Source: Candidatus Treponema faecavium (GTDB taxonomy: Bacteria; Spirochaetota; Spirochaetia; Treponematales; Treponemataceae). From it: a DNA stretch of 13,309 nt. The notes beneath the pieces were generated by a model. That model was not told where the DNA came from and ran no database searches. It worked only from the letters and a program-made list of their open reading frames with translations. The translations under genes and the position numbers were made by a program. This document shows, in pieces, positions 1-5,863 of the stretch. Within the stretch, counting starts at the first letter, position 1. Each line of letters starts with the position of its first letter. The stretch is from positions 1 through 13,309 of the forward strand of contig DXHG01000212.1 in NCBI GenBank assembly GCA_019113455.1. The letters run 5' to 3'.

Positions 1-1019
1 CCGCAGGCGAAGGCCCCGCCGAAAGCACGGGCGAAGACGCTCTCCAGGCGGCCGAGCAGCCTGACAGCGCAAAAAGCGCCGCTGCTGTGGTTACCGCCGA
101 TGACTGGCTGCTGTTTGACGCGCTGTGGAACGGCGTGTCCGGCGCGCGCGGGCAGTCTGAACTGCTTGAAACGTTTCTGAAAGACAAAGAGTCTGCCGCA
201 GAATCTCCGCGGCAGGTCTATTACGAGTATCTGGCAGCCGTGTTGAGCGGAGGGTATGGGTTTGAGCGCGGCGTGCATGAACTGCTGCTTGCCGAGTGTC
301 TGTGGTATGTGTGCTTTGCACGTCCGGCATATAATCTGTCAATACCAGCGCTTGACGCTGCTGCCGATGCGTTTTTGTCGAAGGAAGGGCTTGCCTTGCT
401 GCCTGCCGGTGCCTGCGCGTACCGGTTCATGTCTTTTATGCTCGATACGTTTCCGGATACGGCCGCGGCGGACGGGCTTCCGTTATCGGCTGCAGCGCAG
501 TTTGCGGTTCCTGACTCGGCGGCTCCTGCAGCTGCGTCGATTGACTGGCTTGCACCGCGGTTTGTGCAGGCGGCCTCGCGTGCAAAGCTGCTTGCACAGC
601 AGATAACCGCTGCCGCTGATAAGACGGCGGTAGTGCAGGGCGTAATTTCAGATATAAGCCGGGACGCCGAACTTTTGTATGTGCTGTATACAGATGAAGC
701 ATATGGACATGTCTGGCAGCTGATAACCGGCGTGATGCAGGCGCAGCATATGCCGCCGCCTGAACGTGCGGTGCTGTACGGGCAGTGCCTGTCGGTGATT
801 ATCGAGTCGAATCTGCTCTGTGCCGAATACGGCATACCGCTTGAGCGGGTGCTTCCTGACAGAGCGTGCGCTGCATGGCAGCAGATAATGCAGTCGACGT
901 TTGCGCTTGCCGCGCTTGATACGAACGAGATAGAAAACCTGCTTGCGCAGTTATCGTTTATCAATCTGGCGGTGCCGGTATATGCAAAGCGTGCCATCGG
1001 GCTGCTGCAAAGGAACTAG
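1..1019 (+). CDS. Hypothetical protein, 5' end outside the window
   Basis: The reading frame is open from the left edge (first full codon at position 3), so the GTG at 87 is probably internal and the gene begins upstream. The visible C-terminal part is about 338 residues and ends with TAG. It is very rich in Ala and Leu, with long stretches that look alpha-helical. I see no signal peptide, membrane segment or catalytic motif in the visible part. The first ~30 visible residues are Ala/Glu/Gly/Ser-rich and look like a disordered linker, with a more ordered helical domain after that. The next gene starts 6 bp downstream on the same strand, so the two are probably co-transcribed. I do not recognise the family. 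A helical-repeat scaffold is a possibility from composition alone. That it is coding is supported by length, the open frame and spacing to its neighbour. Confidence 0.7.
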   Translation, partial: AGEGPAESTGEDALQAAEQPDSAKSAAAVVTADDWLLFDALWNGVSGARGQSELLETFLKDKESAAESPRQVYYEYLAAVLSGGYGFERGVHELLLAECLWYVCFARPAYNLSIPALDAAADAFLSKEGLALLPAGACAYRFMSFMLDTFPDTAAADGLPLSAAAQFAVPDSAAPAAASIDWLAPRFVQAASRAKLLAQQITAAADKTAVVQGVISDISRDAELLYVLYTDEAYGHVWQLITGVMQAQHMPPPERAVLYGQCLSVIIESNLLCAEYGIPLERVLPDRACAAWQQIMQSTFALAALDTNEIENLLAQLSFINLAVPVYAKRAIGLLQRN

Positions 1020-1025
1020 AACGCG

Positions 1026-2174
1026 ATGAATACGGCTCCCAAAAAGAATTTCGCGGCAGCGGCGCTGCTGTGCACAGCAGGAATACTGCTGCTCGTATGC
1101 GCTGCTTTGCTCGCGCTGTACCGCACGCAGAAAGCTCCGGCGTTTAACGCCGCCGTCGATGCGCTGCTTGCTGATACGGTTGTGCCTGCCGAACCGCCTG
1201 CCGCTCCTGAAAGACCCGCGGGCGCTGAGCTGCGGGATCTTGTTCCGCAGTTTATCGGCCGCACGGACACGGTTGTTACGCTTGACAAGGCGGTGTTTCC
1301 GCGTACGGCCGGCGCATACAGCTGTACGCTGGAAGACGACGGCTATACGCTGGTGTGTCTGCGCACCATGCCGGAAACAGCCGGAGCGCGCAATATCGTG
1401 CAGCGGCTGCTGAACATGAGCGCGCCGCGCGTTCCCGCAGAAACGCAGGAAATATGGCGGTATTCTGCAGATTATCCTATTGTGTGTACGCCGTGCTTTG
1501 GCGCGGATTCGGTTGTCTTTATCACGGCGGAACCGCGCCTTGTTGTGCTTGATTTGGATGACGGAACGGCAGGACAGTCTGTGCCGTGTCCGGTGTATCC
1601 CGCATCTTCTGCGCTGCTTGCGGAACAGGTGTACTATTTTGACGGCCGGAACGGAGACCGGTACGCGTTCAGTTTTTCGGACACGGAGGCTGACAGAGCG
1701 GCTGCTTTTTCGATTGCGGAAGCACCTGACACCGTGATGCGGCTTTCGGATATTGCATCACCAAACGAAGCGTTTGCCGACTCGCTTTCTTCTCAGCTTT
1801 CGCAGTGGCTTTCTGCTGAGCCGCCGCAGGAACCTTCCGCGATAGAGCCTGTTTTGCTTTCAGCTGCGGGCGAAGCGGCATCGCTTCGGTATGCGGAGTA
1901 TGACATTGCGGTGTTTTCTCCTGAGGAGCAGGGAATATACACCGTCGGTTTAAGCGACGCGCAGGGAATGTGGAAGCAGCAGCAGGCTGCCGCCGCTGTG
2001 TTTACGCGTGATGGGGAGATGGTGCAGTCAAGTCTTGACTATGTGTCCGACCGGCCGCAGATAACGCTCCATTTGTCTGATACAGAAGTGTATTATTTGG
2101 TTATAGCCGCGCTTGCAGACGGAACGCTTGATGACGGCTGTTATTTCTGTGTTAAGAGAGTTTTCCGTGATTAA
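1026..2174 (+). CDS. Hypothetical protein with N-terminal membrane anchor
   Basis: A 382-residue protein with one hydrophobic segment near the N-terminus (about residues 9-33, after the basic stretch PKKN). It is therefore probably a signal-anchored protein with most of its chain outside the cytoplasm. A Pro/Ala-rich linker follows (about residues 52-68). The body is rich in beta-type alternating segments such as VVFITAEPRLVVLDLDDG and QVYYFDGRNGDRYAF, which resemble strands of a beta-propeller or PQQ-like repeat. I cannot show a full set of blades. ATG 1026 is preceded by AGGA at 1010-1013, a little far from the start. It follows the upstream gene by 6 bp and overlaps the start of rnhB, so the three probably form one transcript. 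I do not recognise the family and see no catalytic motif. Confidence 0.7.
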   Translation: MNTAPKKNFAAAALLCTAGILLLVCAALLALYRTQKAPAFNAAVDALLADTVVPAEPPAAPERPAGAELRDLVPQFIGRTDTVVTLDKAVFPRTAGAYSCTLEDDGYTLVCLRTMPETAGARNIVQRLLNMSAPRVPAETQEIWRYSADYPIVCTPCFGADSVVFITAEPRLVVLDLDDGTAGQSVPCPVYPASSALLAEQVYYFDGRNGDRYAFSFSDTEADRAAAFSIAEAPDTVMRLSDIASPNEAFADSLSSQLSQWLSAEPPQEPSAIEPVLLSAAGEAASLRYAEYDIAVFSPEEQGIYTVGLSDAQGMWKQQQAAAAVFTRDGEMVQSSLDYVSDRPQITLHLSDTEVYYLVIAALADGTLDDGCYFCVKRVFRD

Positions 2175-2787
2175 CCTGATCTGCGGGCTTGATGAGGCCG
2201 GCAGGGGACCGCTTGCCGGACCCGTAGCCGCAGGCGCGGTGATTCTTCCTGATGATTTTCCGGTGCACATACTGAACGATTCAAAGTGTCTGTCGGAAAA
2301 GAAACGCCGTGCTGCGGAGGCGCTCATTAAAGCGTCTGCGTGCTGGGGCGTAGGGCTGGTAAGCCATGAGATTATCGATACGATAAATATTTTGCAGGCA
2401 AGTCTGCTTGCCATGCGCCGCGCGGCGGAAACGCTGTTTTTTAAGCTGCCTGTCTATCTTGCACGTCATGCGCGAGCAGGGCAGTTGCTTACCTGTTCGG
2501 ACGTGTGCATACAGGCGATTGCTGACGGCAATAAATCCGCCGGAATTACGCACGCTGCGTACACGGTGATAAATACCGCGATAGTAAAAGCCGACGCGGC
2601 GGTGCCCGCCGTCATGGCGGCTGCTATTTTGGCAAAAAATGAACGGGACAGGATTATGCGGGCATATGCGCTGCAATACCCCGAATACGGCTATGAACAG
2701 CATAAGGGGTATCCGACTGCAGCGCATCGTGCGGTATGCAGAAAACTGGGACCGTCGCCGATTCAGAGACGGTCTTTCAGGTATTAG
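2167..2787 (+). CDS. rnhB: Ribonuclease HII
   Basis: RNase HII cuts the RNA strand of RNA-DNA hybrids and starts removal of single ribonucleotides from DNA in the cytoplasm. With the GTG start at 2167 the protein has 206 residues, a normal size. The family signature DEAGRGPLAGPV lies at residues 9-20, and the four expected acidic metal ligands are present: D9, E10, D120 (in ADGN) and D143 (in VKADAAVPAV). The C-terminal motif HKGYPTAAH...GPSPIQRRSF is also typical, with Gln where His is usual. GTG 2167 is preferred because a purine-rich Shine-Dalgarno sequence (AAGAGAG, 2153-2159) is well placed and the start overlaps the previous stop by 8 bases. The upstream TTG 2113 and ATG 2131 would need longer overlaps and precede no family homology. 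The gene ends 4 bp inside the convergent PUR-domain gene. Confidence 0.93.
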   Translation: MINLICGLDEAGRGPLAGPVAAGAVILPDDFPVHILNDSKCLSEKKRRAAEALIKASACWGVGLVSHEIIDTINILQASLLAMRRAAETLFFKLPVYLARHARAGQLLTCSDVCIQAIADGNKSAGITHAAYTVINTAIVKADAAVPAVMAAAILAKNERDRIMRAYALQYPEYGYEQHKGYPTAAHRAVCRKLGPSPIQRRSFRY

Positions 2788-3173
2788 TTTTCTGTTGGGC
2801 GCTTGGAAACGATGTGTATTCTGCCGGTTCTTTTGACACTTTCCGTCCGGGACTGCGTTTCACTCTTTTTGCGGTAGATTTTTTTATTCGCGGCTGCCGC
2901 AGCAGCGGCGTTTTTGCGTTCTTCCTCTTTTTTTATTCGCTCTTTTCTGTCTTTCTCAATAAATTGCAGGGACGTATCAAGTCCCTTGCAGAATTTCTGC
3001 ATATCTTCGGCAAATATGACGATGGCATGGCGGTCAAAATCTTCGCCGTTTCTGTTTTTGCTTTCCACTACCTGCAAAAATACATCGCCGGTTCTGTTTT
3101 CTTTTACGTTAAAGAAGTACGATCTGTTATCCAGTATAACTTGCGTTGTAAACAGTTCTCCTCGAACACCCAT
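2784..3173 (-). CDS. PUR-alpha-like (DUF3276) nucleic-acid-binding protein
   Basis: A 129-residue protein. Residues 3-75 match the bacterial PUR domain pattern: RGELF near the start, then RSYFFNVKENRTGD (17-30), ESK (37-39), FDRHAIVIF and the EDMQKFCKGL segment. The spirochaetal member from Borrelia (BpuR) binds DNA and RNA, so a regulatory or nucleoid role is likely by family; no target can be read here. Residues 74-129 form a strongly basic tail with a KKEEERK helix and a run of eight Ala, probably disordered and nucleic-acid-contacting. ATG 3173 is chosen because AGAAAGGA lies about 8 bases upstream and MGVRG is where family members begin. The in-frame ATG at 3200 would add nine residues that do not look like the family. 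It is monocistronic with its own promoter at 3204-3232. Confidence 0.88.
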   Translation of the reverse strand: MGVRGELFTTQVILDNRSYFFNVKENRTGDVFLQVVESKNRNGEDFDRHAIVIFAEDMQKFCKGLDTSLQFIEKDRKERIKKEEERKNAAAAAAANKKIYRKKSETQSRTESVKRTGRIHIVSKRPTEN

Positions 3174-3203
3174 GTAGTTTTCCTTTCTGAATAAAGTCAT
3201 TCA

Positions 3204-3232
3204 TTTGTATCATACATTTCCTTTTTTATCAA
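3204..3232 (-). promoter_or_regulatory. Predicted sigma-70-type promoter of the PUR-domain gene
   Basis: Read on the minus strand there is TTGATA (3227-3232, five of six matches to the -35 consensus), a 17-base spacer, and TACAAA (3204-3209, four of six matches to the -10). An overlapping alternative -10, TATGAT, sits within the spacer. The start codon is about 30 bases downstream with a good Shine-Dalgarno sequence. This was found by eye only. Confidence 0.5.
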
Positions 3233-3290
3233 GCAATTAAACAGTTTCGCGAGGGCAGCGGCATTTATTCTGCACGCTGCACGTGCGGCG

Positions 3291-3319
3291 GCAGTTTCGC
3301 AGTTTACTGCGAAGGCTGC
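3291..3319. repeat. Stem-loop between the glycosyltransferase and PUR-domain genes
   Basis: TTCGCAG (3296-3302) and CTGCGAA (3307-3313) form a perfect 7-bp stem with a TTTA loop. The outer GCAG/CTGC pair (3291-3294 and 3316-3319) can extend it across a bulge. It lies just beyond the stop of the glycosyltransferase gene, where a terminator would be expected, but there is no T-tract after it on the minus strand. A rho-independent terminator is therefore not supported. The rest of 3201-3352 holds only the PUR-gene promoter and G+C-rich sequence. Confidence 0.45.
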
Positions 3320-3352
3320 TGCATGTGCATGCGGGCTTATTTTAGGGATGTT

Positions 3353-4453
3353 TTACAGCCGTTTGCGCGCGTCTATGACGTTTTTTATGCGTTCCTGAAA
3401 CGCTTCTTTTGAAAACTGCTGCACGTGGCGGGTAAATGCCTGCCGGTCTGCAAATGTGTGCGTGGGAAGTGTTTCAAACCGTTCAATCGCTTCGGCCAGC
3501 GAGTCGGCAGTCTGTTCTTCAAAGAATATACCGGTAACGCCTTCCTGTATCGTGTCGAGCGCGCCGCCTTTTTTATATGCGATAACCGGACATCCGGCGG
3601 AGGTCGCTTCTATCGGGACAATACCGAAGTCTTCGATGCCGGGAAAGAGCAGTGCCTTTGCCTGCGACAGACAGCGCGCCGCTTCATCGTCAGAAACACG
3701 GCCTGCAAACGTGATGTTGGGATATGCTCGGTATTTTTTCCGCATTTTTTTAACGTCGCCGTCTCCGATAAGGATAAGCTTTTTCTTGAGCTTTATGCAT
3801 GCGTCTATTGCAATATCCGCGCGCTTGTAGCCGGTAATCTGGCCGAAAAAGAGATAAAAATCTGACGGCTGCCGTTCCAGTGCAGTATAGCGCGCAATAT
3901 CTGCGGGAGGATATATGACGTCTGCCTGTCTGTTGTAGTACCGCGCAATGCGTCTGGCGACATAGTGGGAATTGGTAACAAAATGGTCAACCATATTTGC
4001 AGATGTAATGTCCCACACGCGAAGCTGCGGCACGAGCTTTTTCATGAAAAAGCGGGTGAACCAGCCTGCGCCGCTGAAATACTCGTGATACATATCCCAG
4101 ATATAGCGCATCGGCGAGTGGCAGTAGCAGATATGAAACGCGTCCGGATTGGGTACAATGCCTTTTGCCGGCCCTGACTCGGATGAAATGACAAGATCAT
4201 ACTGCTGCAGGTCAAGCTCTTTAAGCGCGTGCGGCATGAGCGGCATGTATTTTTGATAGAGCTTTTTTGCAAACGGCAGCTTGTTTATATATGTCGTGTA
4301 TATGCGGTGCCGCTTTATCGCGTCGGATATGCGCGCGGGATCATAGACGTGCGTGTAAATATCCGCCTGCGGAAACAGCTCCAGAAGCGCTTCAAGTACT
4401 TTTTCCCCGCCGCGCATAGAGACGAGCCAGTAATGCACAATAGCAACTTTCAT
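3353..4453 (-). CDS. Family 4 glycosyltransferase
   Basis: A 366-residue GT-B fold glycosyltransferase of the GT4 type. These enzymes transfer a sugar from a nucleotide-sugar to a growing glycan or lipid acceptor on the cytoplasmic side. The N-terminal domain starts with MKVAIVHYWLVSMRGGEKVLE, the acceptor-side glycine loop typical of surface-polysaccharide GT4 enzymes. The C-terminal donor domain contains LFFGQITGYKRADIAI (about 201-216), LIGDGD (228-233), and the E-x7-E donor motif EDFGIVPIE (E274 and E282), followed by AGCPVIAYKKGGALDTI. ATG 4453 has GAGG 8 bases upstream. It lies 155 bp downstream of the CDP-glycerol transferase-family gene on the same strand, so it is either the operon's last gene or separately transcribed. 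The context suggests it helps build the envelope glycan that is decorated. Donor and acceptor sugars cannot be read from the sequence. Confidence 0.9.
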   Translation of the reverse strand: MKVAIVHYWLVSMRGGEKVLEALLELFPQADIYTHVYDPARISDAIKRHRIYTTYINKLPFAKKLYQKYMPLMPHALKELDLQQYDLVISSESGPAKGIVPNPDAFHICYCHSPMRYIWDMYHEYFSGAGWFTRFFMKKLVPQLRVWDITSANMVDHFVTNSHYVARRIARYYNRQADVIYPPADIARYTALERQPSDFYLFFGQITGYKRADIAIDACIKLKKKLILIGDGDVKKMRKKYRAYPNITFAGRVSDDEAARCLSQAKALLFPGIEDFGIVPIEATSAGCPVIAYKKGGALDTIQEGVTGIFFEEQTADSLAEAIERFETLPTHTFADRQAFTRHVQQFSKEAFQERIKNVIDARKRL

Positions 4454-4471
4454 GTACGGTACCTCATCCGT

Positions 4472-4500
4472 ATTGTATCACGAATCCTGCCTGTTATAAA
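4472..4500 (-). promoter_or_regulatory. Possible extended -10 promoter for the glycosyltransferase gene
   Basis: On the minus strand TTTATA (4495-4500), a 17-base spacer ending in TGA, then TACAAT (4472-4477) form an extended -10 type promoter. The expected transcription start falls very close to the Shine-Dalgarno sequence (4462-4469), leaving an unusually short leader. The match is plausible but weak. The rest of the 4454-4608 gap is A+T-rich with no clear terminator or gene. Confidence 0.3.
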
Positions 4501-4608
4501 ATAGATATGACATATATTTATTTGCAGATAGTAAATGTACTGCATTGCCGCGTACGTGTGCTGCTGTAATGGGTTTCATTATATTTAATAGAAGAAAGTA
4601 CAGCTCCG

Positions 4609-5844
4609 TTATGGTGCAGAAAACTCCTGCTGTTTTTGCACCAGAAAGTCAACAGTTCTCGCGGCTCCTTGGCCGATATGCTGCCACGCTTCTTCCTTGG
4701 CCTGTTCCCGAGCCCGCTGCATTTCTGTGCTGTCAGCTGCAGTGCGTATGACATGCTGAATAGCGTCAAACTGATCCTCTTTCAGTTCTCTGCCAATTTT
4801 CCTGAGCGTTGTGAACTGCCATATTTCGTGATCAAGGTCGTCTGCGTCATAGGGGCGGAGGTCTATGTCCTGACTGACATACAATACGGGTTTATCACAG
4901 AGGAACGCATAATCAAAAATGATGCCTGAAAAGTCCGAAATCATAACGTCTGATTTTTTCATGGCATAGATATTGTCTGCGCTGTAGTCCCATTCCACGC
5001 TGCTGTTTTGCCGGTAGCGTTCGGTGAGCCTGCCAAGCAGCGCTGCTTCTGATTTTTTAGACTGCGGATGCGGGCGGATAATAATGCGCCAGCCTGTCTG
5101 TGCGAGCGGGTCAAGAAGTTTTTCGCCGTATTTGGCAAGAATTGCCGATGCGCCCCATGACGGCGACACAAGCACGGTGAAAGGATGCTGTGTTTCTTCA
5201 GGGATATCACGCAGCTTTTGCGCAAGCGTGTCGAGATACGGGCAGCCGACGGTTACAAGCTCTTTGTGCGGCAGGCCGCGCTGCGTCTCAAGTTCTCGTA
5301 TGTCGTGTTTCTGATAGCCGCCGGTTAAAAGCACGGAGTCGTAATAGTCAATGCCGAACAGGCGGTACATCGTTGCGTCGCTTGCCGCGTGGAGTATATG
5401 TGCGTAATGGCGCACTTTTTTTGACCGCTTGAGCTGATACACCTGCAAACCTGGCGTCGTCATCAGCACAACATCTGCCTCAAGCAGGTTAAGACGGGCA
5501 AACGCCGCGTTCCCGCTCCCGATATATGCGGCGGCGACATATTTGTTTTCGGCCGAAAGCAGCGGGTCGTCCTGGGCGGAAGTGTAATACACGAGCGGTA
5601 TTTTTCTCTGCTCAAACTCCTGCACTATGGGTACAAACAGATTGCAGTACTGCCTGCCCTCACAGTAGATGACAAACGGATGCGCCGTTTCCGCGGCCTG
5701 TAAACCGCGTTTACCCGAAATAACGAATTTGATTTTTATGATCGCGGCTTTAAGCAGAAAATACAGCGTCGCGATTGCCCCGATAAGGATAGAAAAGAGC
5801 ATACTGCCCGTTCCCGGGTCGATGTAAAGGGTCATCTGATACAT
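4609..5844 (-). CDS. CDP-glycerol glycerophosphotransferase-family protein (TagB/TagF-like)
   Basis: A 411-residue member of the Glyphos_transf family, whose classical members move glycerol-phosphate or ribitol-phosphate from a CDP-activated donor onto teichoic-acid-type chains at the inner face of the membrane. There is one hydrophobic N-terminal segment (about 14-40). The GT-B-like domain follows, with the donor-domain motif RPHP (257-260, H259 being the family's catalytic-type His) and SDVMISDFSGIIFDYAFLCDKPVLY (298-322). RHYAHILH (145-152) matches the N-terminal His-containing region. ATG 5844 has AGGAG 9 bases upstream; ATG 5835 is a less likely alternative. It starts 19 bp after the YidC/sulfatase fusion gene, so it is in the same operon. 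Because that operon makes CMP-AEP, the donor could be CMP-AEP in place of CDP-glycerol. This is inference; no tagD-like CDP-glycerol synthase is in the window. Confidence 0.85.
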   Translation of the reverse strand: MYQMTLYIDPGTGSMLFSILIGAIATLYFLLKAAIIKIKFVISGKRGLQAAETAHPFVIYCEGRQYCNLFVPIVQEFEQRKIPLVYYTSAQDDPLLSAENKYVAAAYIGSGNAAFARLNLLEADVVLMTTPGLQVYQLKRSKKVRHYAHILHAASDATMYRLFGIDYYDSVLLTGGYQKHDIRELETQRGLPHKELVTVGCPYLDTLAQKLRDIPEETQHPFTVLVSPSWGASAILAKYGEKLLDPLAQTGWRIIIRPHPQSKKSEAALLGRLTERYRQNSSVEWDYSADNIYAMKKSDVMISDFSGIIFDYAFLCDKPVLYVSQDIDLRPYDADDLDHEIWQFTTLRKIGRELKEDQFDAIQHVIRTAADSTEMQRAREQAKEEAWQHIGQGAARTVDFLVQKQQEFSAP

Positions 5845-5863
5845 AGATATACACTCCTGTTTT

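Noticed and set aside
221..997. Long minus-strand open frame opposite the first gene
   Set aside because: It is antisense to a gene of G+C-rich codons, Ser/Ala/Cys-rich without any domain, and is best explained as a shadow.
87..1019. GTG 87 as the true start of the first gene
   Set aside because: The frame is open to the left edge with coding-like Ala/Glu/Gly codons, and no Shine-Dalgarno sequence precedes 87.
2113..2166. Longer RNase HII start at TTG 2113 or ATG 2131
   Set aside because: Family homology begins at about GTG 2167, which has its own purine-rich ribosome binding site and a short overlap with the previous gene.
3291..3319. Rho-independent terminator for the glycosyltransferase gene
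   Set aside because: The stem is good but no T-tract follows it on the minus strand.
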